NCBI GenBank assembly: GCA_007123465.1
Contig: SKLB01000169.1
Span: 1-7,637, forward strand
Source: Spirochaetales bacterium
Lineage (GTDB): Bacteria > Spirochaetota > Spirochaetia > DSM-27196 > PWMO01
DNA length: 7,637 nt
Direction: 5' to 3'
Shown here in pieces: positions 1-7,637 of the stretch. The stretch's first letter is position 1. The number at the start of each line of letters is the position of its first letter. The notes under the pieces are model-generated. The model did no database searches. It had not been told where the DNA came from and saw only the letters and a list, made by a program, of their open reading frames with translations. A program made the translations under genes and the position numbers.

Positions 1-731
1 CTGAACGAGCGATAATCGGGGCCGTCAGGCTCAACCGGCTGATGACTTCCTCTCTGATGTACAATGTCGCACCGCGAGCGCAACTTCGGCAAGAGTTCCT
101 GCACAAGTTGGTTTATCTGCGATGATCCCAGGCTCCCGCCCAGGAACAACACAACCGGCTTACGTCCCGAAAAACCTAGCACTTGCAGACCGCGCCGACG
201 GTCTGCGCGCAGAATCGCCTTACGAACCGGGTTGCCGCTGACAACCACTCGCTCTCCGTACCGGCGGCGCAACCGTTCAGCGCTGGACTGGTAGGCCACC
301 AGAATCCGCTGTGAGAAGCGTGCATTTATCCGCGTTGCCAGGCCCGGGAGAAGGTCTGAATCGTGGGTTATCACCGGGATGCGCAGCAGCCACGCTGCGA
401 TAACCGGCGGAACCGAGACGTAACCACCCTTGGAGAACAGCAGATCGGGCCTGCGGCGCATCAGTACTACAAGCGAGGCCACAATGCCCAGACCAATCGA
501 GAACAGATCCAGCAAATTGCGCAGCGAGAAATAGCGGCGCAGCTTTCCACTGGGTACCCACCAGTAGCCGATCCCCCAGGATTCCACCATGCCGCGCTCG
601 ATACCACGCCGTGATCCGATCCACTCCGTCTCAATTGCGGCGGGCGATTCTGCCAGGCGCTCGATGACAGCACGCGCGGGCAGCACGTGGCCGGCGGTTC
701 CGCCTCCGGTGAAAACAATCCGTTTCTCCAT
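1..731 (-). CDS. murG: MurG-type UDP-GlcNAc:lipid I N-acetylglucosaminyltransferase (3' end missing)
   Basis: The reading frame is open from ATG at 731 to the left edge, giving 243 of the roughly 360 residues usual for MurG. MurG is a peripheral inner-membrane GT-B glycosyltransferase. It adds GlcNAc to lipid I to make lipid II for peptidoglycan. Visible motifs are the N-terminal glycine-rich loop TGGGTAGH (residues 8-15), KLRRYFS (63-69), SKGGYVSVPP (100-109), HDSD (123-126), GNPVR (166-170) and the second-domain loop LGGSLGSSQIN (197-207). The C-terminal UDP-GlcNAc-binding half is mostly off-window. The motif set differs from E. coli MurG (GGTGGH, HEQN, GGSQGA) and resembles the subtype with HESD and KLRRYF that I recall from some spirochaetes and as a second MurG in the Bacillus cereus group. 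A weak AGGG lies 4 nt before the ATG. The gene starts its own leftward transcript rather than following ftsW, so it is outside a classic dcw cluster on this side. Confidence 0.93.
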   Translation of the reverse strand, partial: MEKRIVFTGGGTAGHVLPARAVIERLAESPAAIETEWIGSRRGIERGMVESWGIGYWWVPSGKLRRYFSLRNLLDLFSIGLGIVASLVVLMRRRPDLLFSKGGYVSVPPVIAAWLLRIPVITHDSDLLPGLATRINARFSQRILVAYQSSAERLRRRYGERVVVSGNPVRKAILRADRRRGLQVLGFSGRKPVVLFLGGSLGSSQINQLVQELLPKLRSRCDIVHQRGSHQPVEPDGPDYRSF

Positions 732-759
732 GGTACCCTGTAAAAGCCGTCGCGCGTGA

Positions 760-765
760 TGTATA
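760..765 (-). promoter_or_regulatory. possible -10 element for murG
   Basis: On the minus strand the hexamer TATACA lies 29 nt upstream of the murG ATG in the 46-bp divergent gap. A start site near 753 would leave a leader of about 22 nt carrying the AGGG ribosome binding site. No good -35 is visible at 16-18 bp, where the sequence runs into the divergent gene, so this is only a candidate. It overlaps the candidate -10 of the rightward gene. Confidence 0.25.
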
Positions 766-767
766 TT
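762..767 (+). promoter_or_regulatory. possible -10 element for the secreted-protein gene
   Basis: TATATT lies 10 nt before the ATG at 778. A transcript starting about 7 nt downstream would begin only 3-4 nt before the start codon, giving an almost leaderless mRNA. That fits the lack of any Shine-Dalgarno sequence before this gene. The matching -35 region (about 739-744, TGTAAA) matches only 3 of 6 consensus bases, so support is weak. Confidence 0.25.
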
Positions 768-777
768 CGATGCTATC

Positions 778-1578
778 ATGAGACGTCTGCTGCTTTCAAC
801 GCTATTTGCCTGCACAACACTGGTTCCGGTTTCGGCGCTCTCAGCGGGTTCAACCGCAGAACTGCTGCCGACGCTGCCGCTGCAGGAACGCGCCGCGCTG
901 GTATCCGGTGAGCGGATAACCCGTTTCTACGATGATCCAGCCGAGATCTCCTTGATGCCCATCACCGTACACGCTGATCGGATCAGCCGGAGTCTGGTTG
1001 AGCTTTCACCGAGAATCGGCGTCGAAGCGCTCTATCTGTTACCGCTGCCGCCAGACGTGCTGCAACAACCGGATTTCGCGTTGCGCCTCAATAATGTCCT
1101 GCGCTCGGTTTCAACAATGGAAGGAATCGAATACTACTCGGCCAGCCGCGAGCAGATGCGCACCTTCTATCGCGAATCGTACGTCATCGATGATCCCCTC
1201 TCGCGTCAGCGGATTGCCGATCCAGTGGTCAATGAAGTACCGCACTTCGATCGAGTCTTTGCGTTCCAGCACGACTCGAGTTTTGGCCGTAACACCTACG
1301 CACTCGACTACCGCTACCAGTCCGGGCAACTGGGGCTGACCATGGTCAACCTGACGCGCATGTCGTACGGAATTCTGCCGCTGGTGGGCCAGGAAAACCT
1401 CGAGATTCACCTGTCGGTAATTCCTGCCGACGAGGGCCTGCTGTTCTACGGTACCTGCGGTGTGCGGCTGATCGGGCTGTTCGGCATGCAGGATCGGGTA
1501 CAGACGAGCTTCTCCAACCGCATAGACGCTATCTACCGCTGGTTCAGCGGTCGGGTGCGTCAGGAGTTCGAGCTCTGA
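778..1578 (+). CDS. exported protein of unknown function (spirochaete-type, possibly DUF6675)
   Basis: This gene encodes 266 residues. The N-terminus is a clear Sec signal peptide: MRR, then a hydrophobic stretch to about residue 20, with plausible signal peptidase I sites after VSA (20) or LSA (23). The mature part has no further membrane segment, so it should sit in the periplasm or at the outer membrane. It is a mixed alpha/beta-looking chain with one cysteine (in YGTCGVR), a STMEGIEYYSASREQMRTF block near residues 112-130, and a likely amphipathic C-terminal helix. The block recalls a family of treponemal and spirochaetal exported proteins that I associate, without being able to verify, with DUF6675. 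No enzymatic motif is recognisable and no function is proposed. ATG 778 is chosen because it is the only start giving a complete signal peptide, but no Shine-Dalgarno precedes it. The gene is divergent from murG and convergent with the DUF445 gene, so it is probably transcribed alone. Confidence 0.85.
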   Translation: MRRLLLSTLFACTTLVPVSALSAGSTAELLPTLPLQERAALVSGERITRFYDDPAEISLMPITVHADRISRSLVELSPRIGVEALYLLPLPPDVLQQPDFALRLNNVLRSVSTMEGIEYYSASREQMRTFYRESYVIDDPLSRQRIADPVVNEVPHFDRVFAFQHDSSFGRNTYALDYRYQSGQLGLTMVNLTRMSYGILPLVGQENLEIHLSVIPADEGLLFYGTCGVRLIGLFGMQDRVQTSFSNRIDAIYRWFSGRVRQEFEL

Positions 1579-1613
1579 GCGCAGCTCCCCCGCCAACCGC
1601 GCCCAACGGGCGT
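1570..1613 (+). terminator. weak hairpins in the convergent gap (doubtful terminator)
   Basis: The gap between two converging genes is 34 bp. Two small inverted repeats are visible: GAGCT (1570-1574) with AGCTC (1583-1587), overlapping the stop codon of the secreted-protein gene, and CGCCC (1600-1604) with GGGCG (1608-1612) around an AAC loop, touching the stop of the DUF445 gene. Neither is followed by a T run on either strand, so an intrinsic terminator is not well supported. Rho-dependent ending or read-through collision is equally likely. Confidence 0.2.
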
Positions 1614-3196
1614 CAGAACAGGCGCGCCACGTATATCTGTGAGGCTCCGATCAGTGCGCCCAGAAGCGCGCCGAACAGGTTGATGTACTTCAAATGGCGC
1701 GCGATCACCATCAGCAGTAACTGCTCCACCTGAGCAACGTCAAGGCTGTTGACTTTGTCCACCACCAGGCTGCGTACATCGAGCGTCTGTACGATTTCCG
1801 GCAGTCTGCGATCGACAATGCGGTAGACGCCATCGGACAGCAGCGAATCGAGCTGTTGCTTGCGCTGAGCCGTCAGTTCAATAACATCGCCGAGAGGCTC
1901 GTGCTCCAGCCGCTGGAAGAACCGTTGCATAATCCCGTTGACCGCCGCGCTGATAGTCTCGATCGACGCCGGGGTTGAGATCTGGCGAGTCACCATCTTC
2001 TGTACGGTCTCGGCCATTGTCTCGCGCGAGACATTGAAGTAGTCCTCTGCCAGTTGGCCCAGCGAGGCCTGGGACAACCCACTCCCCGCGCCGTCGAGCG
2101 CCGAAAGAATCCGCTCCCGCACACTCTGTCTGGACATGACGCGCAGCACTTCCTCAATCAGCTGCCGTGCACGCAGCTGGATGTCCAGGTCTCCGCGCCA
2201 CGCAGCATCGGCAATACCCTGGCCGCGTATCTTTTCCACCGCGTCGACCACTGCGGCAATGACCCGGTCACGATTGGCCTGATCTCTGCCGGCTGTCTCG
2301 AGCGTGCGGATCAGGTCGTCGATTATCTGTGGCATACGCTCTTCCAGCTGACGGTCGTATTGCGCGGCACTAACCAGAAAGCGCTGCACCACGCTCAGTT
2401 TGTCGAGTATGTCTCGCAGAATGACCCTTCCGTGACGCGCCATCTCGTGGCGCACATCGGGCTTGCGCAGCCAGACGATCAAATGCTCAAAGGTGGGATC
2501 AAATATGCCGGCCATCACTTCGCGCACCCGACTGACTGTGTCGTCCGAGATAAAATCGCTCATGGGTGTATTGGCCTGCAGCTGTCGTGCAACCCATTCA
2601 TCGGCAACGGACAGCACCTTCTGCCGCAGTTTCCCGTCGGTCAGTGAATCATACAGGTTCCTGATCAGGACACTCGCTGATGCGCGCTCAGCAGGAAAGA
2701 GCTCACCGAGCGGTACAGCGGCAACGTTGAGCACGGTTCGATGCGCTACCTCGCCCACTCCGCTCACAAACACATCCGAGTACAGCATCTTCTCTACTAC
2801 CGAGTTGATCAGGTGCTCCGAACCGCGCACCACGCGATGCACCACGTCACGCGAATGCTCCGAGGGAACCGCAGTCAACAGGTCGGTAGTGAAGTTGCGG
2901 ATCGAATCGTGGATCGCGGTGCGGAAACGCGGCGTGCCGGTGTGCGTGCGTACCGCGTCCTCGGTCAGCAGCTGTGTCGAAACCATGCGGCCGATACTCT
3001 CGGCCAACTCACCACGACGTCGCGGTATGATGCCCGGCGTAAACGGAACGCGTACACCGAACAGCCGCCTTTCCAGCAGCGGTCGAAAGAGCATTCTGAT
3101 CGCTATGTAGTTGGTAATATATCCGATGACAGCCCCGATCAGCGGTGGGAGCATGTACGGCAGAAACGGGGCTACACTCCTAAGTGCTTCCGGCAT
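1613..3196 (-). CDS. DUF445 family membrane protein
   Basis: This 527-residue protein is a DUF445 (YheB/YjiN-like) protein. The family hallmark is at the N-terminus: a membrane segment at about residues 10-36 containing GAVIGYITNYIAIRMLFRP, followed by GVRVPFTPGIIPRRRGELAESIG (47-69). A second membrane segment sits at the extreme C-terminus (about 506-524, rich in Gly, Ala and Leu). The region between is long, charged and predicted largely helical. That gives a protein anchored at both ends with a large soluble middle. The biochemical role of the family is unknown, and I propose none beyond an inner-membrane or envelope location. The ATG at 3196 is supported by a good GAGGTGAG ribosome binding site 6 nt upstream, which lies inside the 3' end of the preceding lipoprotein gene. 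The two genes are 3 bp apart and probably translationally coupled. It is the last gene of the htrA-uvrB operon. Confidence 0.93.
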   Translation of the reverse strand: MPEALRSVAPFLPYMLPPLIGAVIGYITNYIAIRMLFRPLLERRLFGVRVPFTPGIIPRRRGELAESIGRMVSTQLLTEDAVRTHTGTPRFRTAIHDSIRNFTTDLLTAVPSEHSRDVVHRVVRGSEHLINSVVEKMLYSDVFVSGVGEVAHRTVLNVAAVPLGELFPAERASASVLIRNLYDSLTDGKLRQKVLSVADEWVARQLQANTPMSDFISDDTVSRVREVMAGIFDPTFEHLIVWLRKPDVRHEMARHGRVILRDILDKLSVVQRFLVSAAQYDRQLEERMPQIIDDLIRTLETAGRDQANRDRVIAAVVDAVEKIRGQGIADAAWRGDLDIQLRARQLIEEVLRVMSRQSVRERILSALDGAGSGLSQASLGQLAEDYFNVSRETMAETVQKMVTRQISTPASIETISAAVNGIMQRFFQRLEHEPLGDVIELTAQRKQQLDSLLSDGVYRIVDRRLPEIVQTLDVRSLVVDKVNSLDVAQVEQLLLMVIARHLKYINLFGALLGALIGASQIYVARLF

Positions 3197-3199
3197 CTG

Positions 3200-3597
3200 C
3201 TACTCACCTCGCAGTGCACGCGCTGCAGTTTCGGCCAGCTCTCTGGTGGCGTAGCTGTCAACGTAGGCTCCAAAAATCCAGCCGGATACGTCTTCGCCGT
3301 GTACCTCCAGCCAGCGGTCCTGTTGACCGTCCACTGTTTCGAGATGCGCAGTTCGGTTCTCAATCTGCAGGATAGCACCGCGGCGAACATGCCCCTGGAT
3401 CGAGGCCTGCACCTGCGGCTCCTGCAGGATTCGTACGTAGGCCCCGCGTACTACGGCCCACGAATCGCGCGATGTAATCACCGGCGTTGCCGGCATTTCA
3501 ACATCGTACGCGTTGTCGCGCGAACAGCCGCCCGGCCCTGCCAGCAGGATGATTACAAACACCAGCGCGTGCGCGCCGATCCGGACCTTCCTCGGTC

Positions 3598-3601
<4 letters not shown>
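3200..3601 (-). CDS. small SH3-domain probable lipoprotein
   Basis: This gene encodes 133 residues. The basic n-region (RPRKVR) and hydrophobic stretch (about 10-22) lead to GPGGC with Cys26, so it is probably a lipoprotein. Pro at -3 is atypical for the E. coli lipobox, but spirochaete lipoboxes are looser, and type I cleavage remains possible. Residues about 47-117 look like a bacterial SH3 domain: VRGAYVRILQEP, then GHVRRGAILQIENR, a W in DRWLEVHG, and GWIFGAYVDSY at the end. Such domains usually bind peptidoglycan or other envelope ligands. There is no catalytic domain. The start is GTG at 3601, which overlaps the uvrB stop in a GTGA tetranucleotide and has a G-rich AGGGGG ribosome binding site about 8 nt upstream. 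This suggests translational coupling to uvrB. It is followed 3 bp later by the DUF445 gene. A periplasmic adaptor role is inference only. Confidence 0.85.
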
Positions 3602-5586
<1,985 letters not shown>

Positions 5587-5623
5587 CGGCTGCAACCCTG
5601 GCTGTGGCAGTGCGGCTTCAAGA

Positions 5624-6853
5624 CTACTCCCACTGAAATTGTTCCGGTCTCTCCGCGAGCACCACCGTAGTCTCACGCTGAGCACCGCCGCGCAGGTAGA
5701 CTACGCGCACCTCGTCACCGGGGCGCTTGTCCTCCAGCGCCTCGTAAAGGTTGGCGAGCGAGCGAGTGGCCACGCCGTCAACCCTGGTGATAATGTCGCC
5801 GCCGAGGTAGATCACGGTACTGCCGTAACGCACCGCCTGGTTGCGGCGCCCACCACGCAATCCGGCGGCCTCCGCGTTGCCACCGGCGACAACCTGTGAA
5901 ATCAGGATTCCCTCTTCAACCGGTAGCTCGGCGTACTGCACCAGCTGCGGAAACAGCTGCCGCGGCACGATATCGATCCAGCCACGGCGCACCGCCCCGA
6001 GCTCGATCAGGTCCGGAACCACGCGGCGCGCGGTATCAACCGGAACCGCAAATCCGATTCCGATCGACCCTCCCGAAGGCGAATAGATCACCGTGTTGAT
6101 ACCGATCATGCGGCCACCGGCGTCCAGCAGTGGTCCTCCGGAGTTGCCGGGGTTAATCGACGCATCGGTCTGGATCATGTCGCGGATAACCAGGTCATTA
6201 CTGGTGCGTACCGGGCGGCCAAGCCCACTGACGATGCCAACCGTGAGTGTACGGTCCAGCGCAAACGGATTGCCGATTGCCAGCACTTTCTGGCCTACTC
6301 GCAGATCTTCAGATGTACCCATAGGGATAGTAACCAGGTCTCGGCCTTGCGGATCGAAGCGTACCACCGCCAGATCATTCTCCGGGTCCACACCTACTAC
6401 TTCTCCGTCGTAGCGGTCTCCGTTGGCCAGCGTGACGTGTACCTTGAACGCACGCTCCACTACGTGCGCGTTGGTCAGGATGTAGCCGCGGTTATCAATA
6501 ATCGACCCTGATCCCGAGGTTCCCGGCCGTGGGACCGGCTCGAGAAACCAGTTGTAGGACACGGTTTCGGTTGAAACGTTGACCACCGCCTGGTTACGAT
6601 TCTCGTAGATGCGGATATTCTCGAGCTCAGATTCGGACAGTCCGTTACTACTGCGTGCGGTCAGCACCTCGTCCGAACGAACATGATTGGTCTGCAGCGC
6701 AAACGGTTCGGAGCGCGAAACCTGCTGCGCGCCGGGATTTGCGGCTGTTCCCGGAAGCACACGGATCACGCCAAACCCGATAGCGAGCAGCAACACCAGC
6801 ACCGCACTCGAAAACGCTACAGATATCAGTTGGCGTCGACTGTACAGTCTCAT
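5624..6853 (-). CDS. HtrA/DegP-family serine protease, membrane-anchored, one PDZ domain
   Basis: This 409-residue protein is an S1C-family envelope quality-control protease. An N-terminal signal anchor (about residues 9-31, after MRLYSRRQ) should tether it to the inner membrane with the rest in the periplasm. The trypsin-like domain holds the full triad: His130 in LTNAHVV, Asp160 in ENDLAVV and Ser238 in NPGNSGGPL. One PDZ domain follows (about 288-400). It has an insertion between AGLRG and GGDIITRVDG (roughly 16 residues including RRNQAVRYGS), a known feature of Deg1-like members, so the protein is closer to single-PDZ DegS/Deg1-type proteases than to two-PDZ DegP. It therefore gets no firm gene symbol. 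ATG 6853 is preferred over GTG 6859 because GGAGG (6862-6866) is 8 nt from the ATG but only 2 nt from the GTG. A strong promoter lies immediately upstream and uvrB follows after 37 bp, making this the first gene of the operon. Confidence 0.95.
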   Translation of the reverse strand: MRLYSRRQLISVAFSSAVLVLLLAIGFGVIRVLPGTAANPGAQQVSRSEPFALQTNHVRSDEVLTARSSNGLSESELENIRIYENRNQAVVNVSTETVSYNWFLEPVPRPGTSGSGSIIDNRGYILTNAHVVERAFKVHVTLANGDRYDGEVVGVDPENDLAVVRFDPQGRDLVTIPMGTSEDLRVGQKVLAIGNPFALDRTLTVGIVSGLGRPVRTSNDLVIRDMIQTDASINPGNSGGPLLDAGGRMIGINTVIYSPSGGSIGIGFAVPVDTARRVVPDLIELGAVRRGWIDIVPRQLFPQLVQYAELPVEEGILISQVVAGGNAEAAGLRGGRRNQAVRYGSTVIYLGGDIITRVDGVATRSLANLYEALEDKRPGDEVRVVYLRGGAQRETTVVLAERPEQFQWE

Positions 6854-6861
6854 GACCACCC

Positions 6862-6866
6862 CCTCC
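6862..6866 (-). promoter_or_regulatory. ribosome binding site that fixes the htrA start
   Basis: On the minus strand a GGGGAGGGGG run contains GGAGG exactly 8 nt before ATG 6853. The alternative GTG at 6859 would be only 2 nt away. The whole leader from the predicted transcription start is about 17 nt. Confidence 0.8.
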
Positions 6867-6876
6867 CCAGAAGAAC

Positions 6877-6905
6877 ATCATACTGAATGCACCGCGACTT
6901 GCCAA
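6877..6905 (-). promoter_or_regulatory. sigma70-type promoter of the htrA-uvrB operon
   Basis: On the minus strand, TTGGCA (6900-6905) and TATGAT (6877-6882) each match the sigma70 consensus at 5 of 6 positions and are separated by exactly 17 bp. Transcription should start near 6870, about 17 nt before the htrA ATG, with the Shine-Dalgarno just inside the leader. This is the best promoter in the window. It implies housekeeping expression, and I see no CIRCE-type inverted repeat that would mark HrcA control. Confidence 0.8.
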
Positions 6906-6923
6906 CACGGATTTCCCGCGGAT
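6906..6923 (-). repeat. direct heptamer repeat abutting the htrA -35
   Basis: On the minus strand ATCCGCG (6917-6923) and ATCCGTG (6906-6912) are separated by GGAA, giving an 11-bp start-to-start period. The second copy ends exactly where the -35 TTGGCA begins. Tandem half-sites one helical turn apart next to a -35 are typical of activator sites such as those of OmpR/PhoB-type response regulators. A chance repeat cannot be excluded on a single locus. Confidence 0.35.
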
Positions 6924-6935
6924 GCGAAGGAAGCT

Positions 6936-6952
6936 GCACCGTCGGCCGGCGC
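6936..6952 (-). terminator. possible weak terminator after the comM-like gene
   Basis: About 14 nt past the TAA of the comM-like gene, GCGCCG and CGGTGC can form a 6-bp stem (one G-U pair) around the 5-nt loop GCCGA. What follows on the minus strand, AGCTTCCTTCGC, is only mildly T-rich, so this is a weak intrinsic terminator at best. Its position between this gene and the htrA promoter fits a transcription boundary. Confidence 0.3.
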
Positions 6953-6965
6953 CCTGATGGGGCTG

Positions 6966-7637
6966 TTAGTGCGCCGAGGCGAGGCGCGATGCGGGGTTCG
7001 CGTCAAACGATGCAACCGGACCGTTATCGCCGAGCCTGCGATACTGAACCGCTTCCAGCAGATGGTACTTACCGACGCTGGCCGCGCCCTCCAGGTCCGC
7101 GATTGTCCGCGCAACGCGAAGAATCGCATACTGCGCCCGGTTTGAGAGACACAGCGTGGTCACCGCCGCCGATAACGCCTGTTGTGCCTGCTCTGTGGCT
7201 TGCACTACCGCGGCAATATCGTGCGACCGCAGGCGAGCGTTACGACTGTATTGGCTGTTGCGATAGCGCTGCGTCTGCGCTTCCACCGCCGCTACTACGC
7301 GCGAGCGAATGCAGCGGCTGCTTTCACCCTGGCCGCCGGACAACAGCGATCCGGCAAAGGCCGAGGCGGCAACCCGCAGCTCGACCCGGTCCAGAACCGG
7401 GCCGCTCAGGCCGCGCCAGTAGCGATCGACCTCCGCCTGGCTGCACAGGCAGTGATGGCCCTGGCGTCCAAGGTTACCGCACGGGCATGGGTTACACGCC
7501 AGAATGAGCTGGAAGTCTGCGGGAAACCAGTAGTTGCCGGTGGCGCGCGCAAGATTGATGCGCGTCGATTCCATCGGCTCACGCAGGCTCTGCAGCACCG
7601 GTCTCCTGAACTGCAACGCCTCATCCAGGAAGAGCAC
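6966..7637 (-). CDS. ComM/YifB-type Mg-chelatase-like AAA+ ATPase (N-terminal part missing)
   Basis: The frame is open to the right edge, and 223 C-terminal residues of a protein that is usually about 500 long are present. The visible part opens with Walker B (LFLDEALQF). It continues with REPMEST, the characteristic NPCPCG (49-54) with Cys63 and Cys65 that probably form a zinc-type cluster, SGPVLDRVEL (78-87, arginine-finger and sensor region), and the Mg_chelatase_C domain (LSNRAQYAILRVARTIADLEG, then HLLEAVQYRRL). An unconserved tail of about 22 residues follows. The Lon-like N-terminal domain and Walker A lie off-window. Family members are hexameric helicases. In naturally competent bacteria ComM promotes branch migration during transformation, but the gene is also common in non-competent species, so competence cannot be inferred. 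Its TAA at 6966 is 112 bp from the htrA ATG, with a promoter in between, so htrA is probably transcribed separately. Confidence 0.93.
   Translation of the reverse strand: MLFLDEALQFRRPVLQSLREPMESTRINLARATGNYWFPADFQLILACNPCPCGNLGRQGHHCLCSQAEVDRYWRGLSGPVLDRVELRVAASAFAGSLLSGGQGESSRCIRSRVVAAVEAQTQRYRNSQYSRNARLRSHDIAAVVQATEQAQQALSAAVTTLCLSNRAQYAILRVARTIADLEGAASVGKYHLLEAVQYRRLGDNGPVASFDANPASRLASAH

Noticed and set aside
802..813. Lipobox-like LFAC (Cys12) in the secreted protein
   Set aside because: It would require an 11-residue signal peptide, which is too short, and the hydrophobic stretch continues past the cysteine to better signal peptidase I sites.
5587..5685. 33-residue N-terminal extension of UvrB from GTG 5685
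   Set aside because: It lies mostly inside the htrA coding region, is Arg-rich and not UvrB-like. The conserved UvrB start fits GTG 5586, with AGGG at 9 nt.
5761..5830. Insertion between AGLRG and GGDII in the HtrA PDZ domain as a novelty
   Set aside because: A comparable insertion is known in Deg1-like single-PDZ HtrA proteases, so it marks a subfamily rather than something new.
6854..6859. HtrA start at GTG 6859
   Set aside because: It is only 2 nt from the Shine-Dalgarno, whereas ATG 6853 has ideal 8-nt spacing.
6854..6965. SOS box or CIRCE element controlling htrA-uvrB
   Set aside because: I looked for CGAAC-N4-GTTCG, CTG-N10-CAG-like and TTAGCACTC/GAGTGCTAA repeats and saw none in the gap.

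Overview
The window looks like an ordinary chromosomal housekeeping segment of a GC-rich diderm bacterium, most likely a free-living spirochaete (Spirochaetaceae, Spirochaeta-like). That placement is an inference. It rests on the MurG subtype (KLRRYFS, SKGGYVSVPP and an H-x-S-D motif), on a secreted protein that resembles a family I associate with treponemes and spirochaetes, and on the combination of a DUF445 membrane protein with a small SH3-domain lipoprotein. I see no tRNA, rRNA, CRISPR array, insertion sequence or prophage signal.

Layout. Positions 1-731 (minus) hold the first two thirds of murG, whose 3' end lies off the left edge. Positions 778-1578 (plus) hold the only rightward gene, a 266-residue exported protein of unknown function that is divergent from murG across a 46-bp gap. 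It converges, with a 34-bp gap, on a four-gene leftward cluster: htrA/degP-like protease (5624-6853), uvrB (3598-5586), a small SH3-domain lipoprotein (3200-3601) and a DUF445 membrane protein (1613-3196). At the right edge, 6966-7637 (minus) is the C-terminal part of a ComM/YifB-type Mg-chelatase-like AAA+ ATPase, which lies upstream of htrA on the same strand.

Expression. A near-consensus sigma70-type promoter (TTGGCA, 17 bp, TATGAT) lies just upstream of htrA and gives a very short leader with a strong Shine-Dalgarno sequence. The following genes are tightly packed: htrA to uvrB 37 bp, uvrB to lipoprotein a 4-bp GTGA overlap, lipoprotein to DUF445 a 3-bp gap with the ribosome binding site inside the upstream gene. 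They are therefore probably one operon joining envelope proteolysis, nucleotide excision repair and two envelope proteins. Two ATCCGYG heptamers one helical turn apart abut the -35 and could be a regulator site.

I did not find convincing evidence of a new multi-gene system. The points most worth checking are the promoter-adjacent direct repeat, the mixed htrA-uvrB operon, the uncharacterised secreted protein with no visible ribosome binding site, and the non-standard MurG motifs.
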